A stretch of DNA of 8,944 bases from DATKCJ01 sp035513275 (GTDB lineage Bacteria; Verrucomicrobiota; Verrucomicrobiia; Opitutales; Opitutaceae): positions 1-8,944 of the forward strand of contig DATKCJ010000238.1 in the NCBI GenBank assembly GCA_035513275.1, in the 5' to 3' direction. The position numbers and the translations under genes are program-made. The first letter of the stretch is position 1. Each line of letters opens with the position of its first letter. Of this stretch, positions 1 to 6,523 are shown in pieces. Below the pieces are notes generated by a model. That model was not told the origin of the DNA. It was given only the letters and a program-made list of their open reading frames with translations, and made no database searches.

Positions 1-43
1 ACAGTACAGTCCCCAGCCGCCCTAGAACGTCGCTCAACGGAAA

Positions 44-101
44 GGGCGCTTGAGGACTAGCGCCCCTACCTCCGAGTCCCGCTGCTTCCGCAGCGGGCTA
101 C
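44..101 (-). repeat. Two adjacent GTAG-headed palindromes (REP-like)
   Basis: Two hairpin units lie side by side just beyond the end of the discoidin-like gene, both with the GTAG head on the minus strand. Unit 1 has a 7-bp stem (44-50 with 59-65), an 8-nt loop and CTAC at 66-69. Unit 2 has a perfect 8-bp stem, CCCGCTGC at 78-85 with GCAGCGGG at 90-97, a TTCC loop, and CTAC at 98-101. Unit 2 is clearly related to the copies near 4639 and 4758. A GTAG tetranucleotide next to an imperfect palindrome is the hallmark of REP elements mobilised by RAYT transposases; no such transposase is in this window, so the class is inferred. Unit 2 starts transcription-proximal 12 nt past the stop of the minus-strand gene and might also affect mRNA 3' ends, but it lacks a T-tract. 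Confidence 0.7.
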
Positions 102-112
102 ACAGCAATCCA

Positions 113-766
113 TCAGCCCTTCGCCACGCCGAATACTTCGACCTCGATGTAGTGGTTGAGGCCGTCGCTCGAGTTTCCGTTGCTCATCAGGCGCACGTAG
201 CGCGCAACTGCTCCCTTTGCGGGGATGATGCGGCCTTTGTTCGTCTCGAGATACGCGGGGTCGCGCCCTTTGCCGAGGCCCGAGGAGTCGTCGTGGTCGT
301 TGTTGAAGAGCGTGGTTACGCCGGTCTTGAACTCGGGATCGTCGGACACCTGCACGATCACGTCGTGATAGGCGCGTGCCTGGCCGTGGTAATGCCAGAC
401 GACCACTGCGTAGAGCGTGGCTGGGGCGCCGAGGTCGACCTGCGTCCACTGCAGCCCTTCGCCAAGTTCGACGTAGTAGCCTTCCTCGGACTCCTTCTCG
501 CCGTCGGTGACGAGCGTCGTATCGCCGATGACTGGGTAGGGGTCGCTCGCGGTGACTTCCTTGCCTTCGGCGAGATTGACGGTGCCGTCGGGCACGAGGA
601 TCTCGGGCTGCGGCGTGTTCGGCGCCTCGAGGTGCGGCAGCGAGATCGGCACGGGAGTGCGTGTGACCTTGGGCCGCGGAATCTCGACCTTGAGCGGCGC
701 GTCGGCGAGCGCGGTGGTCGCAGTGACTGCGATGAACAATGCGGGTAGTATGGCTCGTGTGATCAT
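113..766 (-). CDS. Secreted discoidin (F5/8 type C)-like protein
   Basis: A 217-residue exported protein. Residues 1-21 form a Sec-type signal peptide (MITR followed by a hydrophobic core, likely cut after TTALA). A proline-rich linker occupies about 24-60. A single beta-rich domain from about 63 to 214 starts with NLAEGKEVTAS, contains WTQVDLG (107-113) and ends with ARYVRLMSNG (188-197) and HYIEVEVFG (205-213). This arrangement, with a Q(V)DLG strand early and a YVRL strand late, is that of galactose-binding-like discoidin domains, which usually bind carbohydrate and are not catalytic. Its ATG overlaps the TGA of the upstream oxidoreductase by one base (TGATG), implying translational coupling. 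It is the last gene of the operon. A role as a sugar-binding or periplasmic partner of that oxidoreductase is inferred; the ligand is unknown. Confidence 0.82.
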   Translation of the reverse strand: MITRAILPALFIAVTATTALADAPLKVEIPRPKVTRTPVPISLPHLEAPNTPQPEILVPDGTVNLAEGKEVTASDPYPVIGDTTLVTDGEKESEEGYYVELGEGLQWTQVDLGAPATLYAVVVWHYHGQARAYHDVIVQVSDDPEFKTGVTTLFNNDHDDSSGLGKGRDPAYLETNKGRIIPAKGAVARYVRLMSNGNSSDGLNHYIEVEVFGVAKG

Positions 767-2097
767 CAGGCTTGAAAATCCTCAGGTTTGAAATCGTAGG
801 CGCGGCGCGCCGCGATTGCGGGGTTGACTGCGAAGATGGCGGCCTCGCTCTCGAACGCGTGCGCAGCATCGCACGTGAGCGTGCCCTTGCCGCGGACGGC
901 GGAGAAGAAGTTCTCGAGGTGCGGCTGGTGCAGCAGCTTGTCGAGCACGATGGGAATCTCAAACGCCACGAGCGGCGCGGTCTCGCGCACGTCGACTTTC
1001 GCAGTCTGCCCGGGCTCTGGTGCCCCGGCGCTGCGCTTGAGGTAGTTCATCGCGATCCACTTTTCCCAGTCGGGCGCGCGGTCCTCGCGGTAGATCTTCG
1101 TGTTCGCGGGGCTTTCCGATATCTTCAACGAGCCCTCGTCACCCATGAACATCTCGTAGTAGCCGCCGCCGGCGCTCGTGGTGGTGAGAACCTGGTAGAA
1201 TGCGCGCACGACTCCCTCGGGAGCCTCGTAATCGAAGATCGCCATCACGTTGTCATGCCATTCGTGCGTCGTGTAGTAGTCGGCACCGCCCGCGGCGATC
1301 ACGCTGCGCGGTCGCACGCCGAGGAACCAGCCGAAGACGTCGATCTGGTGCGCGCCGAGATCGGAGATCGGGCCGCCGGAGAGCTCCTTGAACCAGCGCC
1401 AGTTTCGGAACTGGTGCATGTCGTGGTAGCCGTAGCGCTTCAACGTGTCGGTGGGGATCTCGTTGCGCTTCGGCCACGCGAAGTCGTCGGAGACGGCGCG
1501 GTTCCACTGCGAGTTGATGTTGGTGATCCGGCCTGCAATGCGCGCCTTGGCGAGGAGGTTGTTCTTCGCGTGCAGGTAGCGCGGGTTGCTGCGGCGCTGG
1601 TGGCCGATTTGCAGGAGCTTGCCGGTCTCGCGCATGGTGCGGACCATCGAGCGCGCGTCTTCGACGGTGTGCGCCATCATCTTTTCGCAGTAGACGTCGA
1701 GGCCGGCCTTGAGGCAGGCGTTCGTGTGCGGCGCGTGCCAGAAGTCCGGCGTGGCGATGATCGCCACGTCGAGGTCCTTCTCCTTCGCAAGCATGTCCTC
1801 GAAGTCGGTGTAGGCGTTTGGCGAGAAGCCGGCCTTTTTCAGCCGGTTCACCCCGTAGGTGCGCGAGAGATCCCAGACGTCGCATACCGCGGTGAAGTTG
1901 AGGCCGGGGATGTTGAGCATCGCGTCCAGCAGCACCCGGCCCTGAGCGCCCATGCCGACTATGGCGACTTTAATGGCGTCCGCACCGGGCGTCTGTGCGC
2001 GGAGGATGGCGGGCGCGGCGAGCACAAGGCCGCCGGCGGCAAGGCCGGTCTTCAAGAAATCGCGGCGGGTCGGCAAAGTGGAGGCTGGCTCGGTCAT
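766..2097 (-). CDS. Tat-exported Gfo/Idh/MocA family oxidoreductase (EKM variant)
   Basis: Predicted 443-residue NAD(P)-dependent sugar dehydrogenase. A twin-arginine leader (TRRDFLK at 10-16, hydrophobic to about 33, ending ILRAQ) suggests folded export with bound cofactor, as in glucose-fructose oxidoreductase. The Rossmann glycine motif is GMGAQGR (48-54). IIATPDFWH (113-121) and CEKM (137-140) follow, with Lys139 in the position of the conserved EKP lysine. GHQRR (165-169) and GGPISDLGAHQID (241-253) carry the C-terminal-domain motif with the likely catalytic histidine at 250. Met replaces the usual Pro after EK. The start at 2097 was chosen because GGTGA lies a few bases upstream and the leader begins cleanly there; an ATG at 2109 would add four residues and overlap the upstream gene. 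The frame remains open further upstream but that part runs through the DoxX-like gene and is not real. Substrate unknown. Confidence 0.92.
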   Translation of the reverse strand: MTEPASTLPTRRDFLKTGLAAGGLVLAAPAILRAQTPGADAIKVAIVGMGAQGRVLLDAMLNIPGLNFTAVCDVWDLSRTYGVNRLKKAGFSPNAYTDFEDMLAKEKDLDVAIIATPDFWHAPHTNACLKAGLDVYCEKMMAHTVEDARSMVRTMRETGKLLQIGHQRRSNPRYLHAKNNLLAKARIAGRITNINSQWNRAVSDDFAWPKRNEIPTDTLKRYGYHDMHQFRNWRWFKELSGGPISDLGAHQIDVFGWFLGVRPRSVIAAGGADYYTTHEWHDNVMAIFDYEAPEGVVRAFYQVLTTTSAGGGYYEMFMGDEGSLKISESPANTKIYREDRAPDWEKWIAMNYLKRSAGAPEPGQTAKVDVRETAPLVAFEIPIVLDKLLHQPHLENFFSAVRGKGTLTCDAAHAFESEAAIFAVNPAIAARRAYDFKPEDFQA

Positions 2098-2102
2098 GGC
2101 GT

Positions 2103-2630
2103 TCACCATTTCGACAGGATTGAGAGCCGGTTGTGCTCCACGAGTCTGAGAGCGGCGACAATCATAAGAACATGGATTGCCAGCCAGGCGATGCCGGCGT
2201 CTTGTTTGAGAAGAATCAGGCCGATCGTGAGCGAGGTGTAGACCAGTCCCATTACGAAGAGCGTGGTCCTTGTGGCAAATCCGGCCAGGAGCGCGAGGCC
2301 GAGGAGGATCAGGACTGGGCCGAGGACCGCGGAGTAGGCGCTGAGCGCCCAACCAGGGATCAACGGCTCCGCCGCGAGTTCAGTCGCAAGCGATTGAGGG
2401 AGCGCGTGGTAGTGCGAGAGGCCGTAGACCTTCTTGTCCAGCGCGACCATCGCGCCTGAGATGTCGGGGCTGCCGAACTCGTCGAGCAGCGGCACCGTCT
2501 CGGTCGACTTTCCCGAATATTTTTCGAGGCCGGCGAACAGCGCGCGAAGGCCCAGCCAGAGGCGGAGTGTCCAGAATGCGAACGTGCAGGCGAGTGATTG
2601 AGTGACGAGGTTGCCTTGGGGAGTGCTCAT
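2103..2630 (-). CDS. DoxX-like four-helix membrane protein
   Basis: A 175-residue inner-membrane protein with four predicted transmembrane helices at about 15-35, 94-117, 122-142 and 146-164. A roughly 55-residue non-membrane loop containing KYSGKSTETVPLLDEFGSPD separates helix 1 from helix 2. The first helix carries WTLRLWLGLRALFAGLEKY, matching the R-x-x-x-G-x-x-x-x-x-x-G-xx-K pattern near the start of DoxX/DoxD family proteins. Family members are quinone-linked membrane subunits (thiosulfate:quinone oxidoreductase) or are uncharacterised. The stop lies 5 bp before the ATG of the oxidoreductase, so the two are in one operon. No clear Shine-Dalgarno precedes the ATG at 2630. A role passing electrons from the exported dehydrogenase to the quinone pool is my inference; nothing in the sequence proves redox activity, and no obvious cysteine pair or haem motif is present. 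Confidence 0.75.
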   Translation of the reverse strand: MSTPQGNLVTQSLACTFAFWTLRLWLGLRALFAGLEKYSGKSTETVPLLDEFGSPDISGAMVALDKKVYGLSHYHALPQSLATELAAEPLIPGWALSAYSAVLGPVLILLGLALLAGFATRTTLFVMGLVYTSLTIGLILLKQDAGIAWLAIHVLMIVAALRLVEHNRLSILSKW

Positions 2631-2758
2631 TGGGTTTCAGGCACCCGGCTTCCGGCAGGGCGCATCCCATGAATCGGAACGAAAAGTCCGGATGCGTCAA
2701 CCCGCGGGAGCAGTGAGCCCGTGCAACTTTTCCCTACAACTGCAGTCAGCAGCGCAGC
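2631..2758. other. Intergenic gap between symporter and DoxX-like operon
   Basis: These 128 bp separate two minus-strand genes. They hold an inverted repeat, CGCATCC (2661-2667) with GGATGCG (2690-2696), a 7-bp stem around 22 nt. A TTGACG that could be a minus-strand -35 element occupies the complement of 2695-2700, but no convincing -10 lies at the right distance. No U-tract terminator follows the symporter stop, so read-through into the DoxX-like operon is possible. Confidence 0.4.
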
Positions 2759-4429
2759 TCAATTGGTCCAGAAGGAGAAGTAAACGTAGAGACCGACGAC
2801 GAGTCCCAGCACAATTGCAGTGCCCAGGTAGTCCTTCCAATCCGCCGAGGAGCGAATCTCGGCCTTGTCTGACGCCGAGAGCGAGGCGTAGGTGAGCCCC
2901 GCTACCTGTGCGGCTGAGGGCGGCGCGGTTGCAAGCGACACGCCCACGACGATCCCGATGCTGATCAGGAAGAGGACACCGGAGTAGTAGAGGAAGTTGA
3001 AGTTGCCCAGCCAGACCAGGAACTCGGGCCCCGTGATCCATCCGCTTCCGACGCCTGCTTGCACGGCGAGTTTGAACATCCCGAGCGCGAATCCGGCGAG
3101 CAGCCCCGTGAGCGCGCCCTGCGAGTTGATGCGCCGCGAGAACAGGCCGAGCAGGAACACGGCCGTGATCGGCGGCGCGAGGTAGCCCTGCACGCTTTGC
3201 AGGTATTGGTAGAGGCCACCTTGCGAAATCGCGGGCATGATCGGGATCCAAAGGATGCCGAGCACCACGACGACGCCCGTCGCGAGCCGGCCCACGCCGA
3301 CGAGGCGGGCTTGCGACGCGTTGGGGCGGAGCTTGGCGTAGATGTCGACCGTGAAGAGCGTGGCGCAGGAATTGAAGAGCGAGGCAAGCGAGCTCATGAG
3401 CGCCGAGAGAAGTCCGGCGACGACGATTCCGCGCAGGCCGGCAGGAAGGAGCGTGGCGACCATCGTCGGGAAAACGGTGTCGCCATCGATGTCGCCGTTG
3501 GCCTTGATCGGGATCGAGATCAACCCCTTTTGATGCAGCGCCCAGCCGATGAGGCCCGGGATGAGGAAGATGAACACCGGCCAGACTTTCAAGAAGCCGC
3601 CGAAGATCGCACCGCGCCGCGCATCCTGCAGGCTCTTCGCTGCGAGCGTGCGCTGCACGATGTATTGATCGGTGCACCAATACCAGATGCCGACGACAGG
3701 CGACGCGATCAGTATGCCGAGCCACGGAAATTCCGGATCGGAAAGCGGGCGCCAGAGGGCGAAGTTCTCCGCGTTAGCCGCGGCCATGATTTTCAACTCA
3801 CCCCAGCCGCCAAGGAGGTTAAGGCCGAAGAAAGTAATGAAGATCGAGCCGACGAGGAGCAACCCCGTCTGCGCGACCTCGGTGTAGACCACCGCGCGCA
3901 GTCCGCCGAAGATCGTGTAGATGCCCGTGAGGATGACGGTCGTGAATGCGCCGATCCAAAATGCATTCTCGGGCGAGCCGAACGTGTCCGGCAGCAGCGT
4001 CTTGAAAACGAGTGCACCCGCGTAGACCGTTACCGAAACTTTGGTGAACACATACGCGACGAGCGACACGATCGAGAGCACCCAGCGCGTCTTCGAACTG
4101 AACCTCCGCTCGAGAAACTCGGGCATCGTGAAGACGCCGCTGCGGTAGTAGAACGGCACGAACACCCACGCCAGAAGGATCATCACCCACGCGTGCAACT
4201 CCCAATGCGCCATTGCCATGCCGCTGCTGGCGCCATTGCCCGCGAGGCCGACGATGTGCTCCGAGCCGATGTTCGAAGCGAGGAGCGAGCAGCCGACGAC
4301 GAACCACGCCACTTCGCGACCTGCCAGAAAGTAGTCGGCCGCAGTCTGTTGTTTCCGCGACGACCACCAGACGATGCCGACGAGCAGGGTGAAATACGCG
4401 AGGACGATGAACCAGTCTATGGTTTGCAT
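2759..4429 (-). CDS. SGLT-like sodium:solute symporter
   Basis: A 556-residue inner-membrane transporter of the solute:sodium symporter family, normal length for the SGLT branch, with many hydrophobic helices (about 14 expected) from residue 5 to 553. Diagnostic segments are ADYFLAGR (31-38), SNIGSEHIVGLAG (52-64) at the unwound first core helix, FGGLRAVVYTEVAQT (174-188), WYWCTDQYIVQR (249-260), SALMSSLASLFNS (342-354) and QGYLAPPITAVFLLG (414-428). The Ser pair at 346-347 corresponds to the sodium-binding serines of vSGLT helix 8. Sodium-driven uptake of a hexose or related polyol is the most likely role, given the close match to sugar-specific members. It lies upstream of the DoxX operon on the same strand and would import the product of the exported enzymes. 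The start at 4429 puts the first helix at the N-terminus as expected; no Shine-Dalgarno is visible. Confidence 0.93.
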   Translation of the reverse strand: MQTIDWFIVLAYFTLLVGIVWWSSRKQQTAADYFLAGREVAWFVVGCSLLASNIGSEHIVGLAGNGASSGMAMAHWELHAWVMILLAWVFVPFYYRSGVFTMPEFLERRFSSKTRWVLSIVSLVAYVFTKVSVTVYAGALVFKTLLPDTFGSPENAFWIGAFTTVILTGIYTIFGGLRAVVYTEVAQTGLLLVGSIFITFFGLNLLGGWGELKIMAAANAENFALWRPLSDPEFPWLGILIASPVVGIWYWCTDQYIVQRTLAAKSLQDARRGAIFGGFLKVWPVFIFLIPGLIGWALHQKGLISIPIKANGDIDGDTVFPTMVATLLPAGLRGIVVAGLLSALMSSLASLFNSCATLFTVDIYAKLRPNASQARLVGVGRLATGVVVVLGILWIPIMPAISQGGLYQYLQSVQGYLAPPITAVFLLGLFSRRINSQGALTGLLAGFALGMFKLAVQAGVGSGWITGPEFLVWLGNFNFLYYSGVLFLISIGIVVGVSLATAPPSAAQVAGLTYASLSASDKAEIRSSADWKDYLGTAIVLGLVVGLYVYFSFWTN

Positions 4430-4586
4430 GAAGACGAGTGCTTCGGGATTTGGAGTTGCGGCCCTTTGCAGCAGGCCACTCGGGGGAGAGCAAGGTTACG
4501 GGCGGCGAGACACTTGCGAGCCCGCCTCCGGATTCCAAGGCAGAACTGGCTCCAACAATAGCATCGAGCGGGGAGCGCGAGTTTTT

Positions 4587-4662
4587 GTAGCCCTGCGAGT
4601 GAGCGCAGGGACCTTCGCGGTGCGGCCGACGGCAGAGTCCCGCTCCTTCCGGAGCGGGCTAC
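4587..4662. repeat. BIME-like inverted pair of GTAG palindromes, copy 1
   Basis: A 76-bp unit made of two head-to-head palindromes. On the plus strand GTAG (4587-4590) precedes CCCTGCG (4591-4597) and CGCAGGG (4604-4610) with a 6-nt loop. After a linker comes CCCGCTCC (4639-4646), TTCC loop, GGAGCGGG (4651-4658), then CTAC (4659-4662), i.e. a second GTAG unit on the minus strand. The linker TCGCGGTGCGGCCGAC (4615-4630) recurs in copy 2. The structure matches bacterial interspersed mosaic elements built from REPs; the name is by analogy. Confidence 0.8.
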
Positions 4663-4705
4663 ATCGGAGGCAAGCCAGCAAGGCGATTGCGCTCTACAGT
4701 TCGAA

Positions 4706-4781
4706 GTGGCCCTGCGCGGAACAGCAGGGACCGTCGCGGTGCGGCCGACAACAGAGTCCCGCTCCTCACGGAGCGGGCTAC
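4706..4781. repeat. BIME-like inverted pair of GTAG palindromes, copy 2
   Basis: A second 76-bp unit 119 bp after the first, same length and organisation. GTGG (4706-4709, degenerate head) precedes CCCTGC (4710-4715) and GCAGGG (4724-4729). The linker is shared with copy 1, followed by CCCGCTCC (4758-4765), TCAC loop, GGAGCGGG (4770-4777) and CTAC (4778-4781). Similarity to copy 1 stops at the unit boundaries, so the two look like separate insertions or a precise duplication, not a longer tandem repeat. Confidence 0.8.
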
Positions 4782-4803
4782 ACACCCGGACCCCCCGCCC
4801 GCC

Positions 4804-5544
4804 TCACGGCAGATTCAGCTCGCGAATCCAGATGTTACGGTAGGAAACGAGGTCGCTGTCGTGCTCCTGCAGCCTAATCGGGAGCTTTGCCGGATGCGCC
4901 TTAAACGGCGGCGTGCCGCGCCACTCTGTCGGTCCGTGGAGCACAACGTCGTGTTGCACGAGGACTCCGTTCAGTAAAACGGTGAAGCGCGCCGGCGAGA
5001 GGACCGCGCCTGAGCCGTCAAATCGCGGCGCGACAAACACGATGTCGTATTGCTGCCACTCGCCCGGTGCCCTTGCGACGTTCACGAGCGGCGGGTGTTG
5101 CTTGTAGATCGAGCCGAGCTGGCCGTTCACGTAGGTCGTGTTCTCGTAGGAATCGAGAACCTGCACCTCGTATTTCTCCATGAGGAAAATGCCGCTGTTG
5201 CCTCGACCCTGACCCTTCCCCTCGACGACGGCCGGGCAGCGAAACTCGATGTGCAACTGCACGTCGCCGAAGCCCTGGCGTGTGCGGATGTCCTTGCTCT
5301 TGGGCACGACGGTCATCGCGCCGTCCTTCACCGACCACGGTGCGTCGCCGCCTTCGACCGATTCCCACGCGGCGAGCGAGGTCCCGTCGAAAAGCACGAT
5401 CGCGTCGGACGGCACGCCGCCCTCGGGGCTCGATACGACCGGTGGGACCGGCTCGTAATATTCGGTCGCCTCAGGAGGCGGAAGTTCATCGGCAGACATG
5501 GCAGTTGCGAGGATGAGTGTGATTGCTGCAATTCGGGTATTCAT
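4804..5544 (-). CDS. Secreted DUF1080 / 3-keto-disaccharide hydrolase-like protein
   Basis: A 246-residue exported protein. A signal peptide spans about 1-18 (MNTRIAAITLILATAMSA), then a proline-rich spacer to about 46 precedes one concanavalin-like beta-sandwich domain. Family motifs are LFDGTSLAAW (51-60), GFGDVQLHIEFR (91-102), GNSGIFL (115-121), YEVQVLDSYEN (125-135), GSIYKQ (144-149), GEWQQYD (161-167) and YRNIWIREL (235-243). DUF1080 (PF06439) proteins act on 3-keto glycosides made by Gfo/Idh dehydrogenases, cleaving or eliminating the glycosidic bond; the exact reaction here is not determined. The ATG at 5544 is preferred over an in-frame ATG at 5580 because the signal peptide starts there and the earlier 12 residues are uninformative. 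No Shine-Dalgarno is visible. It is divergent from the ThuA-like gene. Confidence 0.92.
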   Translation of the reverse strand: MNTRIAAITLILATAMSADELPPPEATEYYEPVPPVVSSPEGGVPSDAIVLFDGTSLAAWESVEGGDAPWSVKDGAMTVVPKSKDIRTRQGFGDVQLHIEFRCPAVVEGKGQGRGNSGIFLMEKYEVQVLDSYENTTYVNGQLGSIYKQHPPLVNVARAPGEWQQYDIVFVAPRFDGSGAVLSPARFTVLLNGVLVQHDVVLHGPTEWRGTPPFKAHPAKLPIRLQEHDSDLVSYRNIWIRELNLP

Positions 5545-5662
5545 CGGAAAGCGCGCTGTTGAGACCGCGGATGTTCTCACGAGTTCGCGCCGCGGCCAAG
5601 CGGATAAGCGAGGGCTTGAAACGAAAGCCGGCGAAGCGTGTCATCGTGTGGAGCCTCAATCC
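5545..5662. promoter_or_regulatory. Divergent intergenic region, likely bidirectional promoter
   Basis: These 118 bp separate the divergent starts of the DUF1080 and ThuA-like genes and must contain both promoters. A possible plus-strand pair, TTGAAA (5616-5621) and TGTCAT (5639-5644) with a 17-bp spacer, is present, but it would start transcription on top of the ribosome binding site, so it is weak. An imperfect dyad, GAGA...TCTC, spans 5563-5580 and could be an operator. Neither is firm. Confidence 0.4.
5650..5653 (+). promoter_or_regulatory. Ribosome binding site of the ThuA-like gene
   Basis: GGAG ends 9 nt before the ATG at 5663 and fixes that start. The frame stays open upstream to 5498, but that would read through the divergent promoter region and bury the signal peptide. 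Confidence 0.65.
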
Positions 5663-6382
5663 ATGAAACTACCCCGCCTCCTCATCATCGCACTCGTGCT
5701 TCTGCATGCCACGGCCTTCGCGGGCCCATCCGTCCTCGTCTTCTCAAAGACCGCCGGTTTCCGGCATGCGTCGATCCCCGATGGGATTGCCATGCTCCAG
5801 AAGATCGCGGCCGAGGAGAAGTGGGCCGTGGAGGCCACAGAGGACGGTGCGGCGTTCACACCGGGGAATCTCGCGCGTTTCGACGTGATCGTGTTTCTTA
5901 GCACAACGCAGGACGTGCTCACCGACGAACAGATGGCGGCGATGCGCGAACACCTGCGCGCGGGGCACGGTTTCGTCGGCATCCACACGACGCCCGACAC
6001 CGAGTATGGCGACCCGTGGTTCTGTCAGCTCTCCGGTGCGCGCTTCGCGCGGCACCCGCACGTTCAGGAGAACACGCTCAAGGTTCACAAGGAATGCGGG
6101 CATCCCTCGATCGCGCACCTTGGGGACACATGGACGCGCACCGACGAGTGGTATGACTTCCGCGAACCGGTCGCAGACTACGTGACGCCCGTGCTCAGCA
6201 CCGCGCCGACAACTTATCCAGACGGCAAGCCCCCGGGCGGCGACCACCCGATCGCGTGGTTCCACGAGTTCGAGGGCGGGCGCGTTTTTTACACTGGTCT
6301 CGGCCACACGCCGGAGTCTTACACTGAGCCGGAGTTCGTGACGCACGTGCGCGAGGCCCTGCGCTGGGCGATCGGGAAGTAG
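5663..6382 (+). CDS. Secreted ThuA-domain protein
   Basis: A 239-residue protein with a signal peptide (MKLPR, hydrophobic core, likely cut after ATAFA at 20) and one ThuA domain (PF06283, a class I glutamine amidotransferase-like fold) filling the rest. Motifs are SVLVFSKTAGFRH (23-35), FDVIVFLSTT (73-82), GFVGIHTTPDT (103-113), DEWYDF (161-166) and the block HPIAWFHEF...GRVFYTGLGHT (195-216). The fold lacks the amidotransferase nucleophile Cys in the GxHTT elbow, as is usual for the family. ThuA partners with the dehydrogenase ThuB in rhizobial trehalose and sucrose-isomer use through 3-keto derivatives, so action on a keto-sugar is expected, but the reaction of secreted ThuA proteins is not established. 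It is the only plus-strand gene in the window, divergent from DUF1080 and convergent with the gene ending at 6616. Confidence 0.9.
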   Translation: MKLPRLLIIALVLLHATAFAGPSVLVFSKTAGFRHASIPDGIAMLQKIAAEEKWAVEATEDGAAFTPGNLARFDVIVFLSTTQDVLTDEQMAAMREHLRAGHGFVGIHTTPDTEYGDPWFCQLSGARFARHPHVQENTLKVHKECGHPSIAHLGDTWTRTDEWYDFREPVADYVTPVLSTAPTTYPDGKPPGGDHPIAWFHEFEGGRVFYTGLGHTPESYTEPEFVTHVREALRWAIGK

Positions 6383-6390
6383 TCTCATGG

Positions 6391-6487
6391 GTAGCGCGGG
6401 TCTGTGACCCGCGGATTTGGCAGGTCAGAGACCTGCCCTACGGGTAGCGCGAACAACAGGCACCCGCCCTCGGAGAGGTCGGGCTAC
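6391..6487. repeat. Cluster of GTAG-headed palindromes (BIME-like)
   Basis: Two adjoining inverted pairs start 8 bp after the ThuA-like stop. Pair one: GTAG (6391-6394), CGCGGGTC (6395-6402), TGT loop, GACCCGCG (6406-6413); then GGCAGGTC (6419-6426), AGA loop, GACCTGCC (6430-6437), CTAC (6438-6441). Pair two: GTAG (6444-6447) with a decayed stem, then CCCGCCCTC (6463-6471) and GAGGTCGGG (6475-6483) with one mismatch, and CTAC (6484-6487). Heads match the repeats at 44-101 and 4587-4781, but the stems differ, suggesting a second subfamily. The hairpins may protect 3' ends of the convergent transcripts; there is no U-tract. Confidence 0.78.
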
Positions 6488-6523
6488 CTGCAAGTTCGCC
6501 TCCGAACGGTCGCACGCGATCTC

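Larger units (their letters stand above)
4430..4803. other. 374-bp gene-free region with repeats
   Basis: No coding region is supported here. The left part, 4430-4586, is the 5' flank of the minus-strand symporter and should hold its promoter, but no clear -35/-10 pair was found. The right part, 4587-4781, is two inverted pairs of GTAG-type palindromes separated by 43 bp, after which the DUF1080 gene ends at 4804. Open frames crossing the region are short and consist of repeat translations. Confidence 0.6.

Noticed and set aside
772..2241. 489-codon open frame on the plus strand opposite the first oxidoreductase
   Set aside because: It is antisense to a gene with clear family motifs and a Tat leader. 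Long antisense frames are common in GC-rich DNA, and its composition (Val, Ala, Arg, Glu-rich, no domain) is that of a shadow.
2098..2352. N-terminal extension of the first oxidoreductase frame
   Set aside because: It would overlap the DoxX-like gene and place the twin-arginine leader internally. The start at 2097 gives a proper leader.
3059..4561. 500-codon open frame on the plus strand opposite the symporter
   Set aside because: It is highly charged (Arg, Glu, Asp) because it reads the complement of hydrophobic transmembrane codons. The minus strand holds an unambiguous symporter.
4587..4781. CRISPR array
   Set aside because: There are only two units of 76 bp with internal palindromes and one 43-bp gap. 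No regular short repeats and no cas genes are present.
4374..4977. Short plus-strand frames across the 4430-4803 gap
   Set aside because: They run through the palindromic repeats and the 3' parts of neighbouring genes, with no signal peptide, domain or ribosome binding site.
5616..5644. TTGAAA-17-TGTCAT as promoter of the ThuA-like gene
   Set aside because: The -10 box is poor and transcription would begin at the ribosome binding site, leaving almost no leader. It is mentioned only as a weak candidate.
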